64,000 nt of DNA. It comes from Neofusicoccum parvum (lineage: Eukaryota > Ascomycota > Dothideomycetes > Botryosphaeriales > Botryosphaeriaceae). The translations under genes were made by a program, and so were the position numbers. Each line of letters starts with the position of its first letter. Position 1 is the first letter of the stretch. The notes beneath the pieces are model-generated. The model was not told the origin of the DNA. It was given only the letters and a program-made list of their open reading frames with translations, and did no database searches. The stretch lies in contig CP087222.1 in NCBI GenBank assembly GCA_020912385.1, positions 1 to 64,000 on the forward strand, written 5' to 3'. Shown here piece after piece: positions 30,232-41,640 of this stretch.

Positions 30232-31914
30232 CTAGTTTGAAATCGTCTTTGCGCAATACATCCTTAAAACAGCAAGCAGCCTCTTCCTATGTTGTTCCCT
30301 ATTGAATACCTGCCCGTGATCCAGATCACCGAACCATAGCACCTCCAGGCCGCTTCCTCTCCACTCTTTCTTCTTCCATTCGCCTTCCTTTAACGTAGCG
30401 ACATCAGTGTCCGCTAAGTAGGCTCCAATTGTCTCTGTATCAACGATCAAATCCCTGCCACTAAGCACAGCGGTAGTAGACCGGTCCTGGATATCTTCTT
30501 TCCAAAGGATGTTCTCACCCCAGAAGAAGCGGCGTGATAGAGTATGCGCAACGCCCATGTCCTTAGATCCAAAATAGTTAAGTAGATGTTCGTTGGCACG
30601 GACAGGCTCACGGCAGACCTGACGAAAGCGATTGATTAGCCAGCATCTTAGCAAGCGAGATTTGAGATTACCCACAAAGTTGTACGCCACGTTAGGGAGA
30701 TGTAGAAGAAAAGAGACCGGGTCTACAAGCAGGATAGGCCCAACCTTGTTGGTTATACAGGGATCGTGAAGAAGATGAGTGGATAGTACGCTTCCGTAAC
30801 TTGACTTTGGTTAGCAACATTTAGTGAGACCGCAATGGTTAAGTAAAGACGTACGAGTGTGAGACGAGCACGAACTTGTCCCATCTATGAGTCTCTAAAA
30901 TGGTGTTGACCTCCATGCACATCTCGTCGGTCCGCAACCCCTGCCCCGTGATCCTAAAGCTGATAGGCAGAATCTCAACTGCGATGATTCCAACCTGCCC
31001 ATCGTCTTCTCCGCTAGCACCAGTCGCGTGGTTGATTTCGGCTAGGAATGCTACATATGGGTAAAGACCGATGCCAATGCCATGGATAAAAAGTATTGGT
31101 AGCTTTGTCCTTGAAGTATGAGGTCTGTGCCAGTACGTAAGCGTTCTCGATGGTGATTTTTTCCGAGCATACAGGTTGTGCGGTCGGAAAGGGAAGACAG
31201 AGAAGAAGCGGCGGAGTGACGTGCGGTAGTACTGGAAGCCATAATAGTACATATAGCCAGAAGTTAGAGTGTCGACCAAGAATACGCACTGGTAAGAAGG
31301 GCAGCGTTAGCCTCATAACCTCGGTCAATGTGGTACGTAATACGTTGCCCCACAGCGCTTACAGAGTACCAAAGTAGGCTCCGGTGAAGCATGTCGACCT
31401 TGTCAAGCGTCAATCTTAAGCACCTTGCATTCCCTATACCGGGCTGAAGCTTTCTCCCGAGTAGCTTCTCCATAGCGTCCGTATATCCCTCTAGCTCTTC
31501 TTCATCCTCAACCCTTGGCTCATCTGTATTTAGAAACGCCCATCGTAAGAAGCTCTTGAAGTTTTCCCGCTTGATCTCAGATGCAGGAGCATCTCTAAAC
31601 CACTTAGTTAGGTAGTGTTCCGGATCGTAGATATGGGAATTGCAGCGATTAAATAGCATCCGACGGTATTCAAGCGAAAAGGGTTCAGGATGCGTCGCAG
31701 CTCGCTGGAGGTAGTAGCTACGTGGGAGGTAGAATAAGAGGAAGAAAGCGGCTTCTAGGAAGATCCAGACTCTTAAGACGAAATGGACGCGGGACTTAAG
31801 AGGCTCAATAGCGAAAGTCGCAGGACAGAAAAGAAGGCTGACAGGAGCAATCCAGTGGAGGAAAAATATACAGATTCGGATAGACATGTACTCGCAGGTA
31901 GAGTTTCCTATCAT
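30232..31914 (-). CDS. alpha/beta hydrolase, membrane-anchored (three exons)
   Basis: My splice: exons 31914-31363, 31288-30855 and 30799-30232; introns of 74 nt (GTAAGC...CAG, branch GCTAAC) and 55 nt (GTACGT...AAG, branch GCTAAC). The join keeps frame and gives 517 aa. The N-terminus has two hydrophobic segments (IRICIFFLHWIAPVSLLF, VWIFLEAAFFLLFYL), so it is probably membrane-bound. The fold shows LPILFIHGIGIGLYPYVAFL (oxyanion region), the nucleophile VSHSYGS made by the second splice (S-x-S-x-G), and a C-terminal FGDLDHGQVF with the likely Asp and His. The substrate is unknown; a lipase/esterase-like role is possible. No stops or frameshifts, and base use is normal, so it seems functional although it sits between dead elements. 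Confidence 0.85.
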
Positions 31915-32282
31915 GATTTTGGTGGTCTTGGGTCTTGGACACTATGTGGACGATCATAGGTCATGTCGGGGTTTTCTTTTATACCAGACGGCAGCCTCCT
32001 ACATCACTATGAGCTGATCAAGTAAGGTACTTCATAGCCAATTGTTCCTCGCGTTTTCTTTATCGTGAGATCAGAATAGCTCCGAGCTGCCGATGATGCA
32101 ATATCCCAACCCGAGGTATAACCTCACATGATTTCACATGCGTTCCCAACAGTTCTCATTGAAAATGGGCTCGATCGTCATCTGCCACAAGCTTATCCAC
32201 CCTCGACGCGGATTTATAATTCGAAAGATATCGAAATTCAATTCAACTGGATTGGTCTAGAGTCACTTTTCGGAGTGTAGTA
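31915..32282. other. upstream region of the hydrolase; no gene recognised
   Basis: About 370 bp of AT-rich intergenic DNA that must hold the hydrolase promoter on the minus strand. Nothing specific supported. Confidence 0.4.
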
Positions 32283-32530
32283 TGTATTTGTCAACCACAT
32301 TCGCCCGCAAATCACGTGTTTTTCTTTGCTTTTTATACACGCGTCCTTTCTTTGCTTTTTTCGCAACACCAATCACCTACCCCTACATACCTCATCTGCC
32401 CCGTTCATGCGCAATTCCGTAAATCCGAACAGCACACATGTTCTGCGCAAAGATCTAGTATATAGCTGCCTTCAGTAGCATGAATAGAGAAAGCAGCGGT
32501 GTCTTACTTTCTCGCGCCGTTCGACTGTAT
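32283..32530. repeat. dispersed repeat, copy A
   Basis: TGTCAACCACATTCGCCCGC, CCAATCACCTACCCCTACA, TTCCGTAAATCCGA and CGCGCCGTTCGAC are found in the same order at 41403-41640. At 41.6 kb it leads into a DUF3505-like relic; here it leads to DNA without recognised coding. Confidence 0.7.
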
Positions 32531-32968
32531 TTAATCGATAGCGGATGTACGGTGGGAATGGCGCCCGCGAGGCAACCTGGGAAATATTCAACATCCCTGA
32601 GTTTCCCCCCGCCTACCCGCAGCGATCAGAGCGAGGAATGAACAAGCAAACTGTCGGCAAACGCGTGCATTGTTACACATAATATGCCTCTCGATGCAGC
32701 AACCGACAGGCACGAAACCGGCTATGATGTCCAAATTTCGTCGCAATCCTTTGCAGCCAGCTTGCAAATCGCCATCAATGCCAGCCAAACTCGATGCAAT
32801 TGGCCTGCTGCCAAACTCTCTCGCATGCTGCACCTTCCCTAACCCTGCACCAATATTATAGCTCGGCCAGGAAAAGACACTCACGAACTTGAGCATGTTT
32901 GCAAGCTGCAATCCAAATTCTCAGTGCCAGCAAACCACTTCCCTCCTGCGTCCAACTAAGAATAAATC

Positions 32969-33983
32969 ATGGATCTCACTCGCCCCGCCGCCGCCCGCTT
33001 CACGACCACCTCCTCCCGCCCTCCCTACGCCTTCCCTCGCTCCAACGGCGACACCGACCCCGTCTGAACCCACACCTGCCCCTACTCCTCCTATCCGTCC
33101 TTCCCACACCTAACCTCCTTCTCGGACCTCTCGACCGACGTCTGCGTCGTCGGGTCCGGCATCGCCGGCGTCTCCGCATGCTACGAGCTCGTGCACCGCG
33201 GCCACGACGTCGTCATGCTCGAGGCGCGTGGGCTCGTGTCCGGCGAGAGCAGCCGCACGAGCGGGCACCTGACGAGCGTGGTTGACGACGGGTATGTCGA
33301 GATTGCGGGGAAACATGGCGACGAGGGAGCGAGGTTGGTTGCTGAGAGCCATGCGTGGGCGGTGCGGCATGTGGGCGATATGGCGGCCACGCTGGGGGTA
33401 GAGTGCGAGTATAGGCACGTGTCGGCGTATAGGGTCTCATAGTATGCGCGTGGCGACGAGAGGCACGAAGAAGAGATGGAGGGGCTAAGGGAGGAGGCTG
33501 AGAAGTGTAGGGCACCCGGGTTGATGTGCGCGTCGTGGAGGGATTCGCGATTCGCGGCTCGGACGGGGAGGTTGATCAGCGGGATGCTGCTGTCGTGCGG
33601 GATCAGGCGGCGTTCCATCCGACGAAGTATTTGGGCCGCCTATTAAGATGGCTCAAAGAATAGTAGAACTTCAGAGGCTACGCGCGCGCGTGACCGGCAT
33701 TAAGGAGTGCGGCGGAGAGGTTCTCAGGATAGGGAACAGGTCTATCGAGGTATCGACGCTAGCTAATGCAGAGATCAGGTGCGCGTATACTGTCGAGGCC
33801 ACCGCCGTGCCACTATAGAGGCTGAGGGTCGTTACCGAGATGGTATGCAACCGCTCGTACTGCATTGCGATCAGGATTCCCAAAGGCAAGATGGAGGACT
33901 GCTTCATCTACGACCAAGCAGAGCCGTACAAGTACGTCAGACTCACGCCCTGCGACGCGATGGATGACTATGCGGTGGTCGGT
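32969..33983 (+). pseudogene. FAD oxidoreductase paralogue, 3'-truncated and stop-ridden
   Basis: Close relative of the gene at 17522-19213: same start (ATGGATCTCACTCGCCCC), VCVVGSGIAGVSACYELVHR, MLEARGLVSGESSRTSGH and an NRSYCIAIRIPKGKMED segment near 33.85 kb. In-frame stops appear where the paralogue has Trp or Gln codons: TGA at 33066, TAG at 33440, TAGTAG at 33661-33666 and TAG at 33817. All fit G-to-A or C-to-T change. A frameshift lies near 33.53 kb. At about 33984 the match ends abruptly and LINE ORF1 sequence begins, so the C-terminal half with the Rieske domain is missing. Confidence 0.88.
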
Positions 33984-34878
33984 GCGTACCGTGGTGCGGT
34001 CTTCGTGCAGAATAGCCAGCTTGTTGACATTGTCTACTTTGACTGGGTGCCACCGCCGGCCCCGAATCCTCGCTCCCCGGAAGGCCGTCTCCAGCTATCC
34101 AAGGTTCGACCTGACAAGCTCCTTATCCTCTTCCATTCTGAAGAAAATGCGTACTTTAGTCGTATCGCCAGGGTTCCTCGTAAGTCCGCAGCACCTAACT
34201 TCCTTTATAGCCTCCTAACTCTCTAGCACCGTCTAAAGCCGCGCGCGGATATCCACGGGGCTTATATTATCGACGTTAGCATTCGTAAGATCGAGCTCGA
34301 TCGCGGGCGGCAATATTTAAGTTATAGAATACGGTCGTATGGTTCGCGCGTAGTAGGACAGCGGCGGTGGACGATGGACTACTATTCACAAGTGTTAGCG
34401 GTCCTCCTCGGAGCACGTTTATATACATGGCGTTAATCTAGGACTATAAGCTTAGATTCCTGCGCGTCGACTTTACTAGCGCGGTAATCTACTTCTCCAT
34501 CTTCCCTATACGTTCCTCTATCTTAGTCTGCGTTTCCTCTAATATCTCGAGCGCGCTACGTAAGTACCTAATCTCTTCTTTATTCCTAGTTACCTATTCC
34601 GCGAGCTCTTTATTAAGCTTGATAAGCCGGTCGTTCTACGTAATAATGATATTAAGTAGGCTAATCACGTCGTCTAAAGTCGAATTGCTAGGTAGGTTGG
34701 ATACGGTAGTCGCGCGAACTATACGCTATCTCGTTAGTTTGCCAGTGTAGAGGGCGCGATAGTCGGTTTGTTGGGTCCTTCGACGCGTAGCGCGTCGCGA
34801 CGCACCGACGGTAGTGCAACCGCCCCCATCGTCTTCATCCGCCGACATTCTAGGTCTAAGCAATGGATTCGAGGTTCG
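33984..34878 (-). mobile_element. 5' part of the third LINE family (ORF1 fragment)
   Basis: 33984-34440 matches 63572-64000 (for example CCGAATCCTCGCTCCCCGGA in both). It continues rightwards into what should be the ORF1 N-terminus and 5' leader, much mutated, with many TAG/TAA codons on the minus strand. It is cut on the 3' side of the element, the reverse of ordinary LINE truncation, so it arrived by recombination or deletion. Confidence 0.8.
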
Positions 34879-34921
34879 CGCGCGCGCGCGTGTGCGTGTG
34901 TGTGTGTGTGTGTGTGCGTGC

Positions 34922-34961
<40 letters not shown>
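34879..34961. repeat. CG/TG dinucleotide microsatellite
   Basis: A CGCGCGCGCG run passes into (TG)n with CG interruptions. The long Cys/Val or Thr/His open frames across it are artefacts of the repeat. Confidence 0.9.
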
Positions 34962-36042
34962 ACAAAGTCTATTCGTGTTTTCTAATTGAGAAAGTTGTGG
35001 TGGGGCCATATTTGTTTTTGTACGATGACGCGTCTTGGTTTTGGTGGGTGTGCAGGTTATATTTCGCAGGTTTAGGAATGTTCGAGCGGTGAGCAATGAG
35101 CTCATAGAGATAAATACTGGCTTGTTAAGATCGGCCGCGATGGGAGCCCCTCAACGCATCAGACGCGATACGGGAACAGGCGGCTCGGGTGGACAAATGG
35201 TCCTGCATCATGGCTCTTGCGGTGGGGTTAAGTCCCAAGGCTAGGCCCTGATGCGCTGACGGATTTCAGACGATGAAACTGAATCGAAGATCAGTAACAT
35301 CACCCGGCACTCGTTTCCACCAATGAGTACTTGCATAGAACCTGCTATGCCTCGCTATCTGTCGCAAGTATGACGATCAGCCCTAAGTGTCAGCGGCTTT
35401 TATCGCCATGTCCCGCACGTCAACCTAATCAACGCCTCTAGTATGCTATGACATACCGTAAAGCTAAGCTCTGACATAGGGCTGGGTTCTCTCCAGCGGT
35501 GTCATTCGACTTTTTACTGGCGGCCTATGATCATCTACACCCATTCGTGCGACGGTTCATTTGGAGCGGCGGAGAGGAGTATTGACGCGGGCCGTATTGA
35601 CTTTGAGGCTGTGCGTCGGCTTCGATGAATATGTAGCTAGCCAGATCGGTATGTTAGCTCTTCCGGGAGCTACTACCGAGCGCGATGATGTAGCCAACTG
35701 ATCTGTACCAGGCCGTTGAAGCGCAGGGGATCAATCGGAATGGCGTCCATCGGCCGGCTGTGGTGGCGACCGTTGTCGAGTTCTTGACGAACTGCTGTAT
35801 GCTAGCCTAGTACTGCAAGCTTTTTTTGTTAGCCTAAGAACCTCTAGAATATCGATGAATACTTGCGCCAAGTTGCCATTTTCACGCTTGTACCAGGGAG
35901 GAACGAGGAATCGATCGCTGTCTGCTGGCGTCAGTATTTCGTCGTTTCACGATCCCAGCTAGTAATAATAAGGGCAGGTTTTCGGAGGATAGAAACAAAG
36001 CAATACCCCTCTTACTATCTCCGTCATTACGGACCCTCCATC
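34962..36042. other. gap with no recognised gene; upstream of the first small Zn2Cys6 gene
   Basis: About 1.1 kb. Short frames without family features. No repeats clearly shared with the rest of the window. Confidence 0.4.
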
Positions 36043-37398
36043 ATGTCGGCCTCTGCGAACGATGATAACCTTACGCCCGCCAGGCTCCCCTCGCTTAGTG
36101 CCGGAAGCGCCCGTCTACTTGCGCCCGCTACCGCCACAACGGCCTCGAAGAAGCCTCCGATGGGCTCTCATGGCCCAGGAGCAGCACCACGCTCGAAGCA
36201 GCCCAAGCGTAGCAACATTACAAACGTCGCCTGCCAGCCGTGCCGGCAACGAAAGCAAAAGGTGAGTTCCTCCCGTCCCAAGAGCTCAATGGCCGCGTGC
36301 TAACTTCCTGCCCCAATTAATAGTGTAACGGCACGCGTCCGGTTTGTGCAGCTTGCTCCTTTAGAAACCGCTCCGATTGCGTTTACGACATAACCGGGGA
36401 CCAGAGGCGGTCGGTGGTCATGAGGCAACGTATTAAAGACCTAGAGACGCAGGAACGAGACTTGAAGGATATAATTACCGCCATCGGCTCGGCCCAAAAC
36501 GGGGATGTTGCCGTTGGAATAGCACAACAGCTAGCCGACGACGGCTTTCAATGCGTCAGAGGACTTGCGTCTGATATACGAGCCGACAACGCCGCCAGAC
36601 GCGCCCCCAGGATTGCCGTAGACGCAAAGCAAGAGACGGCGAGCCTATCAACGCCGAGCCTATCGATGCCTGTCGATGTGTCCGATAGTTCCACTTTCGA
36701 GACAACTATGGAGAGCGCTAAGCCCAAAAGTCCTTGCCAGGCTGTTCTGCCGTCGTGGCAGATGGAGATACCGTTCATGGAGATAATGGATGATGTGGGC
36801 CTTATACAACAAGAGTATGAGAATACTATATTTGAGGTAAGTATATGAGCCCAAATGAGGGGAACGGCATTTAGACGTTATTTTGTAGGCCATCAATCCA
36901 GGTAGGACCAACTGTAACCGTTTTCCGCGTTTGCGTGGCGTCGAAAGGTACGGGAGGTGCTACGGTTGCGTGAAGAAATCTAAGGATATTGTCAATCTTC
37001 TCGCTGCCCGGCCCTGTCGCAACGATCGGTAATATAGGGAATACCTTTCGCTCCTTCACACTGCGGGTTCGCTGTTACAGGTGGCCCTCTTAAAATTAAT
37101 GTCGGCTTTACCACGCTTTAGGATGAGATTCCATTAGCAGGTATCCCAGAGTAACAATATGCCGTTCCCGTCTTCCACGTTTTCCTTGCTCTTACCCACT
37201 AAAACATACTACTTAGATGCCTGAGTTCTCCTGGTCGTCCGACGATCCAATCGAGTTTGCGATGAATCCGGCGCAGTTTAGTCATGATGAGTTTGAGTAA
37301 GTAACCAACCGTGCCGCCAACAATGACTAACATATGTTAGTATCGAAATTGCTGATCCAATGAACACGGAGCTTCCTGAACCAATCCCGGAGCGCTAG
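36043..37398 (+). CDS. small Zn2Cys6 protein, paralogue 1
   Basis: My splice: exons 36043-36261, 36324-36836, 37217-37296 and 37341-37398 (introns 62, 380 and 44 nt), 289 aa in one frame. A binuclear zinc cluster spans the first splice: CQPCRQRKQK then CNGTRPVCAACSFRNRSDC. It is followed by a short coiled-coil region (QRIKDLETQERDLKDII) and an acidic C-terminal part (PEFSWSSDDPIEF). It lacks the long middle homology region of full C6 regulators, so it is either a short DNA-binding regulator or the N-terminal piece of a larger one. The second intron is long for this genome and its acceptor choice is my inference. A paralogue of the same layout lies at 39928. Confidence 0.75.
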
Positions 37399-38439
37399 GA
37401 CTGCCGTAATCCTCTAAGCATACCATCGGCGACATGCGGTGGATCGCACGAAAGGCACGAAGGGAGCCGAGTGAATGATACATTATCGTACAAGCAGGAG
37501 AACGAAAGAGTCAGTAAGCGTATGAGTTCATTGGCTACCGTGCGATAGCATCTTCTGAGGCTCAATGGGGCCAGACTAGACGTTAGGAGTAGTCGTTAAT
37601 GGATATTTAACAGTCTTACCCAGAGCGACGTCAGCTTTATAGCCAGTAGGCAGAGCCGGAAGGCAAGTGACGTACGATGCTTCCCTTGGGTTTTACGATA
37701 CCAGCCTTGATGAGTAGCTAATCGGGGTTGCTAGAGACAGTACACTCTTACGGGAAGGCGGGCCTTTCGGAATCTGAGTAGGGAAGGCTTGGCGCTGCGT
37801 ACAGAGCCGGGACAATACTAAGTGTTATAAGGATGGCGGAGCGTTCGACACCCAAGTAAAGGAAACGACAGGAGCGAACAGTTTTTATACGCATAATTTG
37901 TAGCAGCTGATTTAAGACGTCACAATGACCGCTTAGCGAACCTGCTACGGACTAAAAGCAGAGGCGGTGGATGTACCCACCGAGCGCGCCGTCCGTCCCC
38001 GAAGAATACTACTGCGCCCTTCTGCGCCCTTCTGCGCTACGCCGCATACCTTTACCGAGCCTATGGTAACTTGAAATATCACAAATTGTCTACTGTAGCC
38101 AATCTAGTATTCAATGCGCCCTTAATGCATTGTATCTAGCCACCCCTATCTGAGTATCGGCGAGGTTTATGCGCGGAGAAGGTTCCGACCCCTAGCTGCA
38201 AAACCTCCTGAAAACCTGTTTCTATCGTATCTATAACAGGATACCTTTCCTCGGTCCTATCTAGCTCTCGTACTGGCGCTTTAAATGTCTGACCTCCAAT
38301 TTAAAGGTGGCGCTCTTCCCTCTTTCCCTCACCCACCCCAGTCGACCTCGAGGGTCTTATCTTATGCTATTCCAGAGTCCAATATACCAGCCGTAGTTGT
38401 TCTCTTCACATCAAGGCCATCAACCAGTGGTTAGGTTTA
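37399..38439. other. gap with no recognised gene
   Basis: About 1 kb between the first small Zn2Cys6 gene and an inverted repeat. Stops are dense in all frames. Nothing supported. Confidence 0.4.
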
Positions 38440-39120
38440 TGTCAACCAGTCGTCCCTCATTCATCAGGCATCATTCGTTGGGCATCACAGTTTCGAGAAT
38501 CCTCTATGGATATGGAAGGCATCGTTATGCCAAACACCCTCGGTATAATGCATCCTCGGATATCTATATTTCCTTGGCTATGTTGCTTGAAGTTATGTAT
38601 ATTAAAGACACTATTTTATGACTCTTAGAGAGATAGGCAGAAATTCAGACTCTTTTCTGACCTCACTTGATAACGAGACCAAGGGGTCTCACCTGATTTT
38701 CGACAGATAGTGTATGGGCTTTGGATGAAGCAGGATCTCAATGTGGCTTAATGTAGAATTAGCGTTATGGTCCCTATAGCCCGCAGGGGCCGATGGGGTG
38801 TATGAATTATCGTTATGTCGAACTGAGGGTGGGCCTCAGGCCCTGAACTGTGTGAGGCCAGAAGAAAGAACTGAATTTCTGACTATGTACTTCTGTCTGT
38901 CCGTCGAAAGAAAGAGAACGAGTGTCTTAAATGCATGAATCTGAACTGATATAACCGAAGAATTGAGAGTATCTGAGGATGTGATACCCGAGGGTATTGG
39001 GCATGAATGGTGGCAGAGTGATGCTCTCCTCTTCTCCGGTAGAACATTCGAGAGAGTGAAGTGCCTGAGGAATTGAACGAAAAGTGCTGCCTGAGAAATA
39101 AGGGGATTCTGGTTGGCACA
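38440..39120. repeat. large imperfect inverted repeat with a LINE-tail remnant in the loop
   Basis: The left arm, 38440-38668 (TGTCAACCAG, CATCAGGCATC, CCTCGGTATAATGCATCCTC), matches the complement of the right arm, 38851-39120 (GAGGATGTGATACCCGAGGG, CTGGTTGGCACA). The outer ends read TGTCAACC and GGTTGGCACA, as TG...CA of an LTR would. The loop (38752-38812) holds AGCGTTATGGTCCCTATAGC and GGCCGATGGGGTGTATGAAT, the 3' end of the third LINE family. It is likely two head-to-head copies of a degraded LTR-like repeat. Confidence 0.7.
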
Positions 39121-39927
39121 TTATTACTACTAAAAGCATCTGGAACCACAGGGGCGAGGGACAGGTCCACCATGGAGTTTATGTCGCAAGGTTTTAGCGC
39201 CGAGAACAGTATTTGTGGACAAGGCCGATGAATCAGCCTTCAAAGATCTTGATAAACCTGAAATTTTCGATCGTGAAGGAGAAAACCTGAACGAGGTGAC
39301 GTCTGGCGCCCCGTAGATCGGGAACTACGGAGTAAACTGCGAGAGTTACGGCGAGCGCTCTGTGGTTGTCAGGCGGATCCTGGGGCTTCCAGCTTCCATG
39401 GCATGCCATATCTGCCCAAAGCAGCCGTTTTTCTGTACATCAAGAGCAGGTCCCGGCTCTTACACCCACCAATGAGTGACGGTGGCACGGTACAGCCCAC
39501 GGGTAAGGGCAATAACCAAGAGCTCACGCCCAACTCGAAAATTGATGCGACAAGCTCCCCAACTCCACCAGCACTCGGCGCATCAACCCGAATAAAATTT
39601 CCTGGATAGCAGAGAATATTCGGCGAGGCTCAATCTCTAGCGCATACGTCCTAAAACCTTCGCCCTTGAGCTAATTGGTGAAGAAAGCATCAGAGTTGTT
39701 GTAAAACTTCTCCGGGTGGCCCTTGGAACGGTCCGAGTCTAGGAAGGAACGAAACTGCTACGCAGACTGCACGGCGAGTACTTTTTGCAGACAATTAGGA
39801 TAGCCGCTTACGTTAGCGTCTCGTCGCCTACGAAGGCACAAACGAGTATGCTGTCGGAGGGAGGCACACAAGTCAGACACACGCTGCCTAGACCGCTCTC
39901 CACACAGAGCTACTCCAAACATCCATA
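39121..39927. other. gap, 5' flank of the second small Zn2Cys6 gene
   Basis: About 800 bp without a recognisable gene. A 68-codon frame at 39403-39609 has no features. Confidence 0.4.
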
Positions 39928-41059
39928 ATGCCGAACTCCGTCCCGACCAAGCAGCAAAATTTCCCAGCAACAGTGTTCGTCGCTTCTACCGACGCCGTGT
40001 CGGTACCGCCTCTGCGCTACGCCGACCCAGCTGCCACGACTCGACATCGGGGCTCAATCCACGGCAAGCGCCACGGCAAGCGCAGCATCATTACGCCCGT
40101 CGCATGTCAGCTATGCCAGCGCCGGAAGCACAAGGCAAGCTCCTAGAGACCCCTTCAACGCTTGTCTGTCCGTAACTCACGTCTTATAGTGCGATGGGAT
40201 GCGTCCTGTCTGTTCCCCGTGCCAGGCTAGGATGCAGACCGACTGTATCTACGATGCCGCCGGCGACCAGAGACGTACATCCTCCCTGAAGGCTCGCATC
40301 CAGGATCTGTCACGGCAAGTCGAAGACCTCAAGGATATCATTGTAGGCATATCCGTCACCGAGGACCGTGATGCAGCCATCGCCACTGCGTGCCAGCTGG
40401 CCACCAACGACTTCCAGCACGCAGCCGCTGTTGCTGACGTCCTCCGGATCGAGCATGGAGGGACAACGGAATGCTTAAGGAGGAAATCAGGCCAGCATTA
40501 TGAGCAGTGGGACCGTTCCCGACGTACAAGTGAAGCCATGGCACCTGGAACAGCGGCCTCGTACACGTCTTCGTCTAGCAAAGTCACTACCGACGGTGCG
40601 GACCTCGATGGAAGTGGGGCTATATCTTTCTCGCCTTGGTTATTCGACGGACAAGCGGAGGTGCTGGGGCTCACGCAAACAAATTTCTTGGAAACGGATC
40701 CGATAGAGGTAAGATTTTCCCGGTTCCTATTTGCTGTCCAGACACGAATACGTCCCTTAGCAGACCTCTAGAGCAACTAAAGCATTGCCCAAGTAGTTTT
40801 ACTGGAGATGTCCTTCAATATGGCTCCTTTACTGTTGGAGCCTCCTCTTAATTCAGCTGTGCTAACACCATTGATCCAGCTGCCTGGTTCCATCTGGCCG
40901 TCCGATGATCAAACAAACCCTTCATCATCGACAATGCCTATTGTAGGACTAGGAGTCTGGGAGGAAGAGATTGAACAACCCCAGTCTGCATACCCAAATC
41001 CACCACATACTCTGTCCCCTAAAGACACCCTTCCTAACACATGTGTAGAAATGATCTAG
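39928..41059 (+). CDS. small Zn2Cys6 protein, paralogue 2
   Basis: My splice: exons 39928-40134, 40190-40708 and 40880-41059, giving 301 aa in frame. Zinc cluster across the first splice: CQLCQRRKHK then CDGMRPVCSPCQARMQTDC, next a coiled-coil region (KARIQDLSRQVEDLKDIIVG) as in the gene at 36043, and an acidic Pro-rich end (WPSDDQTNPSS). The first intron begins GCAAGC, a GC-AG intron, where the paralogue has GTGAGT. Position and order suggest a tandem duplication about 4 kb apart. Function beyond zinc-cluster DNA binding is unknown. Confidence 0.75.
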
Positions 41060-41219
41060 GACACGGTATTGCCTGAGAGGCATTGAGCACGGCGCTTCCC
41101 GATCCGTAGGCTGGCTCTTTCGAGTTTGCGCTTCTGCATCCGATCAACATCCGGCATTATGGAGTCGATATTTGTCGAACGGTGCGAGAAAAGAAGACGC
41201 CGCTGATTTTCTGATGGAA

Positions 41220-41402
41220 TTCATGCCAGATCGGTCTGAATTGATGAATAAATGTCTTTTGACTGCCCGCAGTCGTTCTGCCGTAATCGCAAATGCCGCT
41301 GTTGCCTGGACGGCTTTAATATCAGCTTTCCATCTTTCTTGTCGTTCATCCAAGTACATCCCGTCTGGCGGCCTCGTTCCTGACCATCCTCCGAGCATCT
41401 AT
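41220..41402 (-). mobile_element. LINE ORF2 C-terminal scrap
   Basis: The minus strand reads MLGGWSGTRPPDGMYLDERQ and AVQATAAFAITAERL, matching MLGGWSGTKRPNGRYVDGPP and AVKATAAFALATGRL of the element at 59.3 kb. No 3' UTR follows; the sequence stops at the dispersed repeat at 41403. Confidence 0.8.
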
Positions 41403-41640
41403 GTGTCAACCACATTAGCCCACAATCATGTGTTTACTTCCTTGTTCCATACACGTTTTACTACTTACCTTGTTACTACACCATACACCTACCCCTACAC
41501 AAGTCATTTACCCTAGTTATGCGTATTTCCGTAAATCCGATCAATACACCTACATAGCACGATTCTGTAGCAACAATAAGAAAACCAGCGGCGTATTCTC
41601 TTCGCGCACCGTTCGACAGAAGACTATGGTATCCTTATCT
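41403..41640. repeat. dispersed repeat, copy B
   Basis: Homologous in order to 32283-32530 (TGTCAACCACATTAGCCCAC, CACCTACCCCTACACA, TTCCGTAAATCCGATCA). It leads straight into the DUF3505-like relic at 41641, so it could be that gene's promoter or part of a shared element. Confidence 0.7.

Noticed and set aside
34734..35105. Thr/His-rich and Cys/Val-rich frames
   Set aside because: Translation of the TG microsatellite.
36837..37216. A 13-nt micro-exon inside the second intron of the first small Zn2Cys6 gene
   Set aside because: Including it brings TGA into frame; skipping it keeps the frame.
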